From contig NZ_SNYN01000018.1 of the NCBI RefSeq assembly GCF_004363075.1, positions 36,552 to 100,551 on the forward strand: 64,000 nt of DNA, in the 5' to 3' direction. Positions 12,056-21,169 of this stretch are shown piece after piece. Each line of letters opens with the position of its first letter. The first letter of the stretch is position 1. Source of the DNA: Actinorugispora endophytica (lineage in GTDB: Bacteria; Actinomycetota; Actinomycetes; Streptosporangiales; Streptosporangiaceae). Under the pieces are notes generated by a model that worked only from the letters and a program-made list of their open reading frames with translations, was not told where the DNA came from and did no database searches. The position numbers and the translations under genes were made by a program.

Positions 12056-12505
12056 ATGGCCGACTCATCGGTTCTGGCGCGACTACGGCGCCGCCTGCAT
12101 CCCGCGGCGGCGCCGTTGGCGTTGGGCGCGCTGGGAGTGGCGGGCCTGGTGGTCGTGCACTTCGTCGACCCCAACGAGCCGGGGCACTACCCGACCTGCC
12201 CCTGGCTGGCGCTCACCGGGACGTACTGCCCCGGCTGCGGTTCGACCCGCGCCGTGCACGCTCTGACCAGCCTCGACATCGTCGGCGCGGCCCAGATGAA
12301 CATCTTCCTGGTGGCCGCGCTCCCGTTCCTGGCGTGGGCCTACGCGCGCTGGGTGTACGGGTCCTTCCGGCCCCCGGCCCGGCCCCCGAGGCTCGTGCAC
12401 CCGTTCTGGCTGTGGTCGCTGCTCGCCGGGATCGTGGGTTTCTGGATCGCGCGCAACCTCCCCTTCGGGGCGTTCCTGGCCCCCGGCGGAGCGCTGCCGA
12501 CCTAG
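12056..12505 (+). CDS. DUF2752 membrane protein
   Basis: 149 aa with three predicted helices and the family signature [23 protein letters not shown] (cysteine-rich CPxCG-TR loop after the first helix). The CPGCG pair could bind metal or undergo redox change, but no activity is known. It follows the CD225 protein by 4 bases and is probably co-transcribed with it. DUF2752 and CD225 proteins commonly occur side by side in actinomycetes. The repeat element R1 follows 15 bases after its stop. Confidence 0.8.
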   Translation: MADSSVLARLRRRLHPAAAPLALGALGVAGLVVVHFVDPNEPGHYPTCPWLALTGTYCPGCGSTRAVHALTSLDIVGAAQMNIFLVAALPFLAWAYARWVYGSFRPPARPPRLVHPFWLWSLLAGIVGFWIARNLPFGAFLAPGGALPT

Positions 12506-12520
12506 GGCCCGCAGGGGTTT

Positions 12521-12590
12521 CCCCGCTGATCTTGACCTTTCCGGGGTCTCGGAAGCGGTCGAGACCCCGGAAAGGTCAAGATCAGCGGGG
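12521..12590 (+). repeat. Inverted-repeat element R1 (terminator-like family)
   Basis: Perfect 31-base arms around an 8-base loop. The core GCTGATCTTGACCTTT is shared with four other elements in this window (22824, 33191, 47045, 49741). It starts 15 bases after the DUF2752 stop, so it probably ends that transcript. Confidence 0.85.
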
Positions 12591-12719
12591 GGACGGACAT
12601 CGGGGCGTTGTGCGGAGCCGGTGACCAGGGTCCCACCAGGGGTGGATACGATCGGTGTGCACGATGGGAGTGAGCACTCTCACCCCAACCAGCCGACCAT
12701 CAAGAGGGGGCCCTCTCAC

Positions 12720-13526
12720 GTGAGCGTGCTCGACGAGATTCTCGACGGAGTGCGCGCGGACCTCGCTGACCGGCAGGCCGCCACACCCCTGGACCAGCTC
12801 AAGGAGCGGGCGGCGACCCTGCCGTGGCCCAAGGACGTGGTCGCGGCGCTGCGCAGCCCGGGGGTCCAGGTCATCGCCGAGGTGAAGCGCTCCAGCCCGT
12901 CCAAGGGCGCGCTCGCCGCGATCGCCGACCCCGCCGCGCTGGCCCGCGACTACGCGGACGGCGGCGCCTGCCTCATCAGCGTCCTGACCGAGCGGCGCCG
13001 CTTCGGCGGAAGCCTCGACGACCTGGCGGCCGTGCGCGCCGCCGTGGAGACGCCGCTGCTGCGCAAGGACTTCGTGGTCAGCTCCTACCAGCTGTGGGAG
13101 GCGCGCGTCCACGGCGCCGACGCCGTCCTGCTGATCGTCGCGGCCCTGGAGCAGGCCGCGCTGGTCTCCCTGGTGGAGCGCGCCGAGTCCCTCGGGCTCA
13201 CCCCGCTGGTCGAGACGCACACCGCCGAGGAGGTCGAGCGCGCCCTCGACGCCGGGGCCACCGTCATCGGCGTCAACGCCCGCGACCTCAAGACCCTCAA
13301 GGTCGACCGGGACACCTTCGCGCGCCTGGCGCCGCTGATCCCCGACGACAGGATCAGGGTCGCCGAGTCCGGGGTGCGCGGTCCGCACGACCTGCTCGCC
13401 TACGCGAGCTCCGGAGCGGACGCGGTCCTGGTCGGCGAGAGCCTGGTGATGGGGCGCGACCCGCGCGGAGCCGTCGCCGACCTCGTCACCGCGGGCGCCC
13501 ACCCGGCGCTGCGGGACAGGCACTGA
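12720..13526 (+). CDS. trpC: Indole-3-glycerol phosphate synthase
   Basis: 268 aa TIM barrel that closes CdRP to indole-glycerol phosphate. Recognised by [13 protein letters not shown] (catalytic Lys near residue 56 and phosphate loop), [19 protein letters not shown] with the second conserved Lys, [10 protein letters not shown] and [11 protein letters not shown]. It is monofunctional, without the fused TrpF domain of enterics, in keeping with PriA supplying that activity. The GTG at 12720 starts the protein at SVLDEIL as in other actinobacterial TrpC proteins; upstream in-frame codons would add residues absent from the family. Confidence 0.95.
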   Translation: MSVLDEILDGVRADLADRQAATPLDQLKERAATLPWPKDVVAALRSPGVQVIAEVKRSSPSKGALAAIADPAALARDYADGGACLISVLTERRRFGGSLDDLAAVRAAVETPLLRKDFVVSSYQLWEARVHGADAVLLIVAALEQAALVSLVERAESLGLTPLVETHTAEEVERALDAGATVIGVNARDLKTLKVDRDTFARLAPLIPDDRIRVAESGVRGPHDLLAYASSGADAVLVGESLVMGRDPRGAVADLVTAGAHPALRDRH

Positions 13527-13528
13527 CC

Positions 13529-13582
13529 GTGCGCGCGCTCCGGACCACGCGAACCGCCGTCCTGACCGGGCGATGGTCCTAG
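13529..13582 (+). CDS. Candidate trpBA leader peptide (17 aa)
   Basis: Short reading frame beginning GTG two bases after the trpC stop, 17 residues, ending ...LTGRWS with a single TGG Trp codon at 13574 directly before the stop region. A stem-loop begins at its stop codon, and an intrinsic-type terminator follows before trpB. This arrangement resembles a transcription attenuator, and small ORFs between trpC and trpB (called trpX in Streptomyces) are known. One Trp codon is weak for classic attenuation, so the call is tentative. Confidence 0.4.
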   Translation: MRALRTTRTAVLTGRWS

Positions 13583-13622
13583 GGAACCCGCGGGGGCTCT
13601 GAGAAGGAGACCGCGGGTTCCC
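13582..13622 (+). promoter_or_regulatory. Leader stem-loop between trpC and trpB
   Basis: Twelve-base perfect stem GGGAACCCGCGG/CCGCGGGTTCCC with a 17-base loop, starting on the last base of the candidate leader peptide. It could be the ribosome-sensitive pause or alternative hairpin of an attenuator. Confidence 0.5.
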
Positions 13623-13657
13623 GGCGCCGTGCCGTGACCTGAACCTTCACTTCGCGC

Positions 13658-13681
13658 GCCGCGCCAGTTCGCGCGGCTTTT
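13658..13681 (+). terminator. Intrinsic terminator/attenuator just before trpB
   Basis: Seven-base stem GCCGCGC/GCGCGGC, 6-base loop, followed by TTTT, ending at the trpB Shine-Dalgarno GGAG. A U-tailed terminator placed inside an operon, between trpC and trpB, is best explained as a conditional terminator. Confidence 0.55.
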
Positions 13682-13694
13682 GGAGATCCTGCAG

Positions 13695-14926
<1,232 letters not shown>

Positions 14927-14930
<4 letters not shown>

Positions 14931-15739
14931 CCACCCTGCAGAGCAAGCTCGCCGAGGCCCGGTCCCAGGGGCGGGCCGCGCTGATCGGCTACCTGCCCGC
15001 GGGCTTCCCCGACGTCGAGTCCTCCGTCCGGGTCGTCCAGGCGATGGTCGACGGCGGCTGCGACGTCATCGAGGTCGGCCTACCCTACTCCGACCCCACC
15101 ATGGACGGCCCCACCATCCAGAGGGCCGCGGGCATGGCGCTGGAGGCGGGCACCACGCCCAAGGACGTCCTCGCGGTCGTGCGGGCCACCGCCGCCACCG
15201 GCGCGGCGGCCCTGGTCATGTCGTACTGGAACCCCATCGAGCGGTACGGCGTGGAGGCCTTCGCCGCGGACATGGCCGACGCCGGGGGCTCGGGGGTCAT
15301 CACCCCCGACCTCATCCCCGAGGAGGCGGGGCCCTGGATCGCCGCCAGCGACGCCGCGGGGCTGGACCGGATCTTCCTGGTCGCGCCCTCCTCCACGGAC
15401 GCCCGCCTCAAGCTGACCTGCGACGCCTCGCGCGGGTTCGTGTACGCGGCCTCGCTGATGGGGGTCACCGGCACCCGCGCCAAGGTCTCGGGGACGGCCG
15501 AGCGGCTCGTGGAGCGCACCCGCGAGGCCACCCGCGACAGCGGGCTGCCGGTCTGCGTGGGCCTGGGCATCTCCAACGGGGCCCAGGCCGCGGAGGTCGC
15601 GGCCTACGCCGACGGCGTCATCGTCGGGGCGGGATTCTGCCAGCGGGTCCTGGACGCCCCCGACCTGGAGAGCGGCCTGGACGCGGTCCGCGCGTTCGCC
15701 GCCGAGCTCGGGGAGGGCGTGCGGGCGGCGGCTCGGTGA
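14927..15739 (+). CDS. trpA: Tryptophan synthase alpha chain
   Basis: 270 aa TIM barrel that cleaves indole-glycerol phosphate and channels indole to TrpB. Signatures: [31 protein letters not shown] holding the catalytic Glu and Asp, and the GVTGTR loop near residue 183. Start overlaps the trpB stop. A hairpin terminator follows about 34 bases downstream, so trpC-leader-trpB-trpA is one transcription unit with internal control. Confidence 0.96.
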
Positions 15740-15772
15740 GAATCGGGTGAGATTCGGCGCCCGAAGACCTCC

Positions 15773-15806
15773 CGGTAGCCCTCCGACCGCGATCGGGGGG
15801 CTACCG
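15773..15806 (+). terminator. Stem-loop terminator after trpA
   Basis: Fourteen-base stem (CGGTAGCCCTCCGA against TCGGGGGGCTACCG, one G-U pair) with a 6-base loop, 33 bases after the stop. Confidence 0.7.
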
Positions 15807-15942
15807 TGCTGTTGGACCGACTGCGATCGCACCGCGATCCATCCCCGAAACAAATGTGATCGCGCCGCTACGCGCAGTAGGCTCTGTGTCGTTCGGGTGG
15901 CCCCCGCAGGCAGGCGGGGCACGTCAAGGCTCGGGGAGAGGC

Positions 15943-16491
15943 ATGTCGACGGACACCGAAGAGAACACCGGGCGGGACCGCGAGCTCCGACAGCGGCCCG
16001 CCACCCGGTGGGAGACCGTCCAGCCGTGGGCGACCCTGGCCGCGCGCCTGGCCCTGGCCGGGGTGGTCGGATACGCCGGGTACACCAAGGTGATCGTGCC
16101 CGCCCTGTCCGTGCAGTCGGTGCAGGCGTACCAGCTCTTCGGCGACGACGTGAGCCGGTTCATCGGCTACACCCTGCCGCTGTTCGAGATCGCGCTGGCG
16201 CTGCTGCTCGTCCTGGGCCTGGCCACCCGCCTCACCGGGATCGTCGGGGCCCTGCTCATGGGAGTCTTCATCGCGGGCATCGCCTCGGCGTGGGCGCGCG
16301 GGCTGAACATCGACTGCGGCTGCTTCGGCACCGGCGGGCCGGTGGCCGAGGGGGAGACCGCCTACGGCCTGGACATCGCGCGCGACCTCGGCTTCATGGC
16401 GCTGGGCCTGTTCGTCGCGGTCTGGCCGCGCTCGCCCTTCTCGGTCGACCGGGTCCTTGGCCTCTACCCGGGCCGGGACCAGCGGCGGTAG
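15943..16491 (+). CDS. MauE/DoxX-family membrane protein
   Basis: 182 aa with four predicted helices (about residues 28-48, 68-90, 93-115, 132-150) and the family's IDCGCFG loop (near residue 125) that carries a pair of cysteines. MauE-like proteins are thought to pass electrons or disulfide oxidising power between the membrane and periplasmic thiol proteins. The next gene encodes an anchored DsbA-like thioredoxin, so the pair probably forms a disulfide-handling module. The ATG follows a GGGGAGAG Shine-Dalgarno. About 140 bases separate it from the next start. Confidence 0.82.
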   Translation: MSTDTEENTGRDRELRQRPATRWETVQPWATLAARLALAGVVGYAGYTKVIVPALSVQSVQAYQLFGDDVSRFIGYTLPLFEIALALLLVLGLATRLTGIVGALLMGVFIAGIASAWARGLNIDCGCFGTGGPVAEGETAYGLDIARDLGFMALGLFVAVWPRSPFSVDRVLGLYPGRDQRR

Positions 16492-16632
16492 AACTTCACC
16501 GGGCCGCCGCCGGCAGGGCGCGGACCGGTCCTCTCGGGGCTCCGCGGCGCGGGGCGCCGTCCCACGGCCGCGCCCCCGCGCCGGAGGAGCCGGCCACAAC
16601 AACGGATCCAACGAGGAAATGGTGATCGGCTG

Positions 16633-17652
16633 ATGAGCAAGGCGTCGCGGAAGGCCAATCGCGAGCGGCTCAGGCAGGAACGGATCAAGGAGCAGAAGCG
16701 GGCCAAACGCAACAAGCTCCTGGCCGTCATCGGCGCGGCCGTCGCCGTCGTCGCCCTCGTCGTGGGCGGCGGTTACCTCGTCATGCGGCTCCAGGAGGGG
16801 AGCAGCTCGGGGTTCGAGGGCGCGACGGCGCCCCAGACGCTGCAGCAGGACGGCAGCGTCGTCATGGCCGCCGACGGGGCGCGGGCCCCCGTCGTGGAGG
16901 TCTACGCGGACTACCAGTGCCCCGCCTGCCGGAACTTCGAGCAGACCAACTCCGACACCCTCAAGCAGCTGGCCGCCGACGGCAGGGCCATCGTGCACCT
17001 GCGACCCGTGAGCATCTTCGCGGCCCAGCCCGACCCGATCAGCAGCAACTCGCTGCGCGGGGGCGCCGCGGCCCGGGCGGCGGCCGACCACGGCAGGTTC
17101 GTCGAGTACAACGACGTCCTCTTCGAGAACCAGCCGGCCGAGGGCTCCGAGGGCTTCTCCGTCGAGGACCTCACCGCCTGGGGCGAGGAGGTCGGCATCA
17201 CCGACCCGGCGTTCGCCGAGCGGGTGGCCGCCGAGGACGCGGTCGTCGAGAAGTTCGTCACGGACTACTACCCTGAACTGGCGGCGAAGGCGCAGGCCGA
17301 CATCCCCGACCGCGTCCAGACGATGCGGTTGGCCGAACTGATGGAGTGGGGGAGTGACAACGGCGTGGACGCCACCTTCCTGGACGACACCTACGTCGGG
17401 GAGCTCCTCGACGCCACCGCCGCGGTGAACGCCAAGTACTCCGAGGGCGACAACGCCTTCGCGGGAACCCCGTCCGTCTACGTCAACGGGGTGCTCATGG
17501 GCAACGAGGCGTACACCGTGAACGGGCTCGTCCAGGCGGTCGAGGACGCGGAGGCCGGGGAACCCGACACCCTCCCGGTCGCGGGGGACGACTCCATGGC
17601 GCCCGCCGAATCGCCCTCCTCCTCACCATCCAAGGAAAATCCGGACGAATGA
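16633..17652 (+). CDS. Membrane-anchored DsbA-like thioredoxin domain protein
   Basis: 339 aa. A strongly basic coiled N terminus (residues 3-28) leads into one transmembrane helix (about 29-51), leaving a DsbA/thioredoxin_4 domain outside. The redox motif is CPAC (C96, C99) in VYADYQCPACRNFEQ, and the cis-Pro loop is FAGTPSVYVNG. It likely oxidises or isomerises disulfides in exported proteins. The C-terminal tail is Ser/Pro-rich. Stop overlaps lgt (ATGA), so it is coupled to lipoprotein maturation; upstream MauE is the likely redox partner. Confidence 0.88.
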   Translation: MSKASRKANRERLRQERIKEQKRAKRNKLLAVIGAAVAVVALVVGGGYLVMRLQEGSSSGFEGATAPQTLQQDGSVVMAADGARAPVVEVYADYQCPACRNFEQTNSDTLKQLAADGRAIVHLRPVSIFAAQPDPISSNSLRGGAAARAAADHGRFVEYNDVLFENQPAEGSEGFSVEDLTAWGEEVGITDPAFAERVAAEDAVVEKFVTDYYPELAAKAQADIPDRVQTMRLAELMEWGSDNGVDATFLDDTYVGELLDATAAVNAKYSEGDNAFAGTPSVYVNGVLMGNEAYTVNGLVQAVEDAEAGEPDTLPVAGDDSMAPAESPSSSPSKENPDE

Positions 17653-18725
17653 CGATTCCGTTGAGCACCACCGCGGGCGCGGCCGACACCGGCCGCGCCC
17701 TCGCGGCTATTCCCAGCCCGGGCATGAGCGTCATCGAGCTGGGGCCGCTCACCATCCACTTCTACGCGTTGTGCATCCTGGCCGGGGTGGTCGCCGCGGT
17801 CTACTGGAGCGAACGGCGCTGGGCGGCCATGGGCGGCCGCCCCGGCACCATCATGGACCTGGCGGTCCCGGCGGTGCTCCTGGGCCTCGTCGGAGGCCGC
17901 CTCTACCACGTGGTCAGCGACTACCAGCTGTACTTCGCCCCCGGCAAGGACCCGGTCCAGGCCCTCTACATCTGGAACGGCGGCCTGGGCATCTGGGGCG
18001 CGATCCCGCTGGGCGCCCTGGGCGTGTGGTGGGTGGCGCGCCGGCGCGGGCTGTCGATGACGCAGCTGTCGTTCGCGATCGCGCCCACCATCCCGCTGGC
18101 CCAGGCGTTCGGGCGCTGGGGCAACTACTTCAACCAGGAGCTGTTCGGCGGCCCCACCGACGTGCCGTGGGCGCTGCGGGTGGAGCCCTTCGAGAACGGC
18201 GCGCTGCGCCCCGGCATGGAGGCGGGCGTCTTCACCTACCACCCGACCTTCCTGTACGAGTCGCTGTGGTGCCTGGCACTCGCGGCCCTGCTCGCCTGGC
18301 TGGGGCGGCGGTACGGTGACGCGCTGCGCGGCGGACGGCTGTTCGCGCTCTACGTCATGGGCTACTGTGTGGGACGGTTCTGGATCGAGTACATGAGGGT
18401 GGACCCCGCCAACGAGATACTCGGCTTCCGCCTCAACAACTGGACCTCCATCCTGGTCTTCCTCGGCGCGCTGGCCTACTTCGTGTGGGCCGGGACCCGG
18501 CTCGACCGGTTCTCGTCCCGGGTGTTGCCCGAGGGCGAGGACGAGGGCACCCAGCTGATCGGGACCGACCCGGGCGAGGAGCCGGGCACCGTGATGTCCA
18601 CCGAGGCGCTCCCCGACGGGGACGCGACCGTGCGATCCGGGTCCAGGCCGCTGCGGAACGGCGACGCCGAGGACGGTGGTTCCGAGGAGCCGACGCCCCG
18701 GGAGGGCGACGAGCCGCAGGACTGA
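17649..18725 (+). CDS. lgt: Prolipoprotein diacylglyceryl transferase
   Basis: 358 aa polytopic membrane enzyme transferring diacylglycerol from phosphatidylglycerol to the lipobox cysteine of prelipoproteins. Family motifs: LGPLTIHFYALCILAG, GGRLYHVVSDY, NGGLGIWGA and the Lgt signature FGRWGNYFNQELFG, then FLYESLW. The C-terminal ~90 residues are acidic and predicted disordered, a tail common in actinobacterial Lgt. The lipoproteins in this window (LivK, DUF3060 protein) would be its substrates. Conserved location next to trpA is typical of actinomycetes. Confidence 0.95.
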   Translation: MTIPLSTTAGAADTGRALAAIPSPGMSVIELGPLTIHFYALCILAGVVAAVYWSERRWAAMGGRPGTIMDLAVPAVLLGLVGGRLYHVVSDYQLYFAPGKDPVQALYIWNGGLGIWGAIPLGALGVWWVARRRGLSMTQLSFAIAPTIPLAQAFGRWGNYFNQELFGGPTDVPWALRVEPFENGALRPGMEAGVFTYHPTFLYESLWCLALAALLAWLGRRYGDALRGGRLFALYVMGYCVGRFWIEYMRVDPANEILGFRLNNWTSILVFLGALAYFVWAGTRLDRFSSRVLPEGEDEGTQLIGTDPGEEPGTVMSTEALPDGDATVRSGSRPLRNGDAEDGGSEEPTPREGDEPQD

Positions 18726-18736
18726 TCCATCACATC

Positions 18737-18764
18737 CCCCTCGCGGCGGCGACGCCGCGAGGGG
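18737..18764 (+). terminator. Stem-loop terminator after lgt
   Basis: Twelve-base perfect stem CCCCTCGCGGCG/CGCCGCGAGGGG with a GCGA tetraloop, 11 bases after the stop. Confidence 0.75.
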
Positions 18765-18786
18765 CCCGCACCCACTGGATGAGTAC

Positions 18787-19974
18787 GTGAAGCTGCGAAA
18801 CGCCGACTCCGCACAACGCGGCGCCCGCTCCGCACGCGAGGACGCGGACAGCCGGGCCGCCGCCGGACGCCGCCCGGACGACTACGACGACCACGACCTC
18901 GACGCCGAGGACGGCTCCCGGGAGCAGCGGCCCCGGCGGGGCACCCGCTCCACGGGCGGAATCCGGCAGGGCGGGTCCGGGCGGGGAGCCGCGGGGAAGG
19001 GCGCCCGCCGGGGCGGCCGGAAGAACCCCGCGAAGAAGGCCGCCGACGCCAAGGGCGCGGAGAGCGCGCGCGCCAGGAACACGCCGCCCGGCGGCACCCG
19101 CCGCGCCGCCCGGCCCAAGCCGGGGACCGGCGCGGTCGACCAGGTCTCCCGGTTCTCCGCCTCCGCGCTGAGCAAGGTCACCGTGCTGGGCGACCGGCCC
19201 GGCCAGATGGTGTACTCCCTCGCCGAGCAGAGCCGCCGCAAACGCGGCACCTACGTGCTGGTCGCGCTGCTGATCATGGCGGTCCTGTCGCTGCTCGCGC
19301 TGCTGGCCGTGCTCATCCTCCAGCTGGTCGCCCCCGAGGGGAGCGCCAACCGGGACCCGGCGCCCATCGTCGCGCCGCCCGCCGGGCACAGCACCCTGCG
19401 GCCCGAGCTCTTCCACGCCCAGGACCAGCAGGACATCTTCGCCCCCATCACCGAGCGCGCCGGGGACGCCGAACCGCTCACCCAGGAGCAGGTCTTCGGC
19501 TCGGTGCAGGAGCTCTCCCTGAGCGGCATGGACCTGTCCCTGCGGGACTCCGAGGTCACCGACACCTGCACCTCGCTGGTGTGGGGCGACGAGCTCGCCC
19601 AGAACCTGTCCACCGGCTCCTGCTCCTCCGCCGCGCGCGGGGTCTACCAGGACGCCGACGGCGAGTACGTGGCCCAGTTCACGCTGTTCGACCTCGCCGA
19701 CGCCGACGCCGCGAGCACCACCCTGGAGAGCCTGGACCCGCGCGCCGAACCCGGCTTCGTGCTGCCCATGAACGACGGGATCGACGGGCTGCACCGCGGC
19801 TACAGCCAGGCCACCGCCCAGGCCATGGGCCACTACGTCGCGGTCTTCTGGGTGGCGCGCGCCGACGGGGAGGCGCCCTCCGACGACGACTCCATGGCCA
19901 CCCTCAACGTCGCCGCGATGGACGCCGCCCTGATGGTGTACGAGCAGGTCCGCGACGCGAGCGAGGAGGAGTAG
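18787..19974 (+). CDS. Anchored secreted protein, paralogue A (unknown function)
   Basis: 395 aa. I recognise no named family. A ~155-residue N-terminal region is very basic and low complexity (Arg, Gly, Ala, Lys), then one transmembrane helix (about 157-182), then an extracytoplasmic domain of about 200 residues. That domain is clearly homologous to the one in the next gene: both have LT/N-E-VF...EL, TDTCTSLVWG versus TDNCAEAVWG, GSCSSAARG versus AECSQVARG, and a final G-Y-S-AT...GHY...W block. The two conserved cysteines probably form a disulfide. The GTG start at 18787 is uncertain because no good Shine-Dalgarno is seen. Confidence 0.75.
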   Translation: MKLRNADSAQRGARSAREDADSRAAAGRRPDDYDDHDLDAEDGSREQRPRRGTRSTGGIRQGGSGRGAAGKGARRGGRKNPAKKAADAKGAESARARNTPPGGTRRAARPKPGTGAVDQVSRFSASALSKVTVLGDRPGQMVYSLAEQSRRKRGTYVLVALLIMAVLSLLALLAVLILQLVAPEGSANRDPAPIVAPPAGHSTLRPELFHAQDQQDIFAPITERAGDAEPLTQEQVFGSVQELSLSGMDLSLRDSEVTDTCTSLVWGDELAQNLSTGSCSSAARGVYQDADGEYVAQFTLFDLADADAASTTLESLDPRAEPGFVLPMNDGIDGLHRGYSQATAQAMGHYVAVFWVARADGEAPSDDDSMATLNVAAMDAALMVYEQVRDASEEE

Positions 19975-20041
19975 CCGGCGGCCGCCCGCCCCACCCGCGC
20001 GGGCGGCCGCCGGAAGGCCCCGGCCGTCCCGAGACGGCCGG
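19975..20041 (+). terminator. Two tandem stem-loops after paralogue A
   Basis: First hairpin 19975-20013 (15-base perfect stem, 9-base loop) begins right after the stop; second hairpin 20020-20041 (CCGGCCGTC/GACGGCCGG, 4-base loop). Likely a double terminator that separates the paralogues. Confidence 0.65.
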
Positions 20042-20148
20042 TCCGGAGAAGTCCTCTATCCTTGCCGGAGGCGGCCGCCGCCCCCCTTTTCCCCCGCGCG
20101 GCCCCCGTCCAGACAGAACCCCGTCCCCGCCCATCGAAGAGGTCGCAG

Positions 20149-21135
20149 GTGTCATCTACCGAGTCGCCCGTGTCCGGCGCCCCCGGCCGACGCAGGAAGC
20201 CCGCCGAGAGCCCGACCGAGGAGCGTCCGAGCCGGAGCCGGGGTTCGCGCCGCCGCAGGAGCGGCGGCCGCGCCGGGAAGCGCGGCCCGTTGGTGCCCGT
20301 CCTGATCGGAGTGCTGGCCCTGGCCGTGGTCGCGCTCGGGGTGGTCCTGGTCATGGAGTTCACCGGGTCCGGCGGCTCCGAGGCCGCTACGGCCGCGCCC
20401 ACCCGGTACGAGGTCTACGAGACCGGTGAGGCCGTCGAGCTCCTGGACGACCGCGAGGCGGACCCCCGGCCGCTGAACGAGAACGAGGTCTTCGCGGACA
20501 GCGCAGAGCTGTCCAGCGGTGACCTCGTCTTCGCGCTCGAGTCCCAGTCCCTCACCGACAACTGCGCCGAGGCCGTGTGGGGTCCCCGGGCCCTGGCCGC
20601 GCTGGAGAGCGCCGAGTGCTCGCAGGTGGCACGCGGAGGCTACGTCGCCGACGGCTACATCGGCGTGGCCGCGATCTTCAAGCTCCGCGACACCGAGGCG
20701 TCCCAGACCCTGGCCGAGGGCCTGGCCCCGGTGGAGGGGGAGGAGGCCGGGTCCGAGGGCGGCTTCCTGGTCCCGCCCAGCACCGAGGCGCCGTTCGACG
20801 CCCTCGGCGCGGGCTACAGCTCCGCCACCGCCACCGTCAACGGCCACTACCTGGTCGTCCTGTGGACGCAGTCCGAGGACTCCACCAGCGCCGAGGAGAC
20901 CGAGAACCTCGAAACGCCGCTGATCGCCCTGAACGGCTTCGACATGCCGGTCTACTACCGCCTCACCGAGCGCGAGGCGTTCCTGGAGAACACCGGGGCC
21001 GCCACCGAGGGGACCACGACGGACGGGACCACGACGGACGGGACCACGACGGACGGGACCACGACCGACGGGACCACGACCGACGGCACCGGCGGGGTCG
21101 TGGACGGGACCGCGGACCAGGGGGGAATCGGCTGA
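20149..21135 (+). CDS. Anchored secreted protein, paralogue B with Thr-rich repeats
   Basis: 328 aa. Basic N terminus (residues 14-46), one transmembrane helix (about 47-67), then the same extracytoplasmic domain as paralogue A with the cysteine pair conserved (TDNC and AEC). The C terminus ends in five GTTTD repeats encoded by a 15-base DNA tandem repeat, a flexible Thr/Asp stalk that may be glycosylated (inference). GTG start chosen at SSTESPV after an AGAGG tract. No known family; position beside DsbA-like, MauE and Lgt genes suggests an envelope role. The domain may be a lineage-specific surface module. Confidence 0.75.
   Translation: MSSTESPVSGAPGRRRKPAESPTEERPSRSRGSRRRRSGGRAGKRGPLVPVLIGVLALAVVALGVVLVMEFTGSGGSEAATAAPTRYEVYETGEAVELLDDREADPRPLNENEVFADSAELSSGDLVFALESQSLTDNCAEAVWGPRALAALESAECSQVARGGYVADGYIGVAAIFKLRDTEASQTLAEGLAPVEGEEAGSEGGFLVPPSTEAPFDALGAGYSSATATVNGHYLVVLWTQSEDSTSAEETENLETPLIALNGFDMPVYYRLTEREAFLENTGAATEGTTTDGTTTDGTTTDGTTTDGTTTDGTGGVVDGTADQGGIG
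21010..21084 (+). repeat. 15-base tandem repeat, five copies
   Basis: Unit GGGACCACGACGGAC; copies 4 and 5 carry one G-to-C change (CGACCGAC). In frame, each unit encodes GTTTD. Copy number may vary between strains by slippage. Confidence 0.9.
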
Positions 21136-21169
21136 GCGCGGCCCGTCCGCGCAGACCCGCCGAACACCG

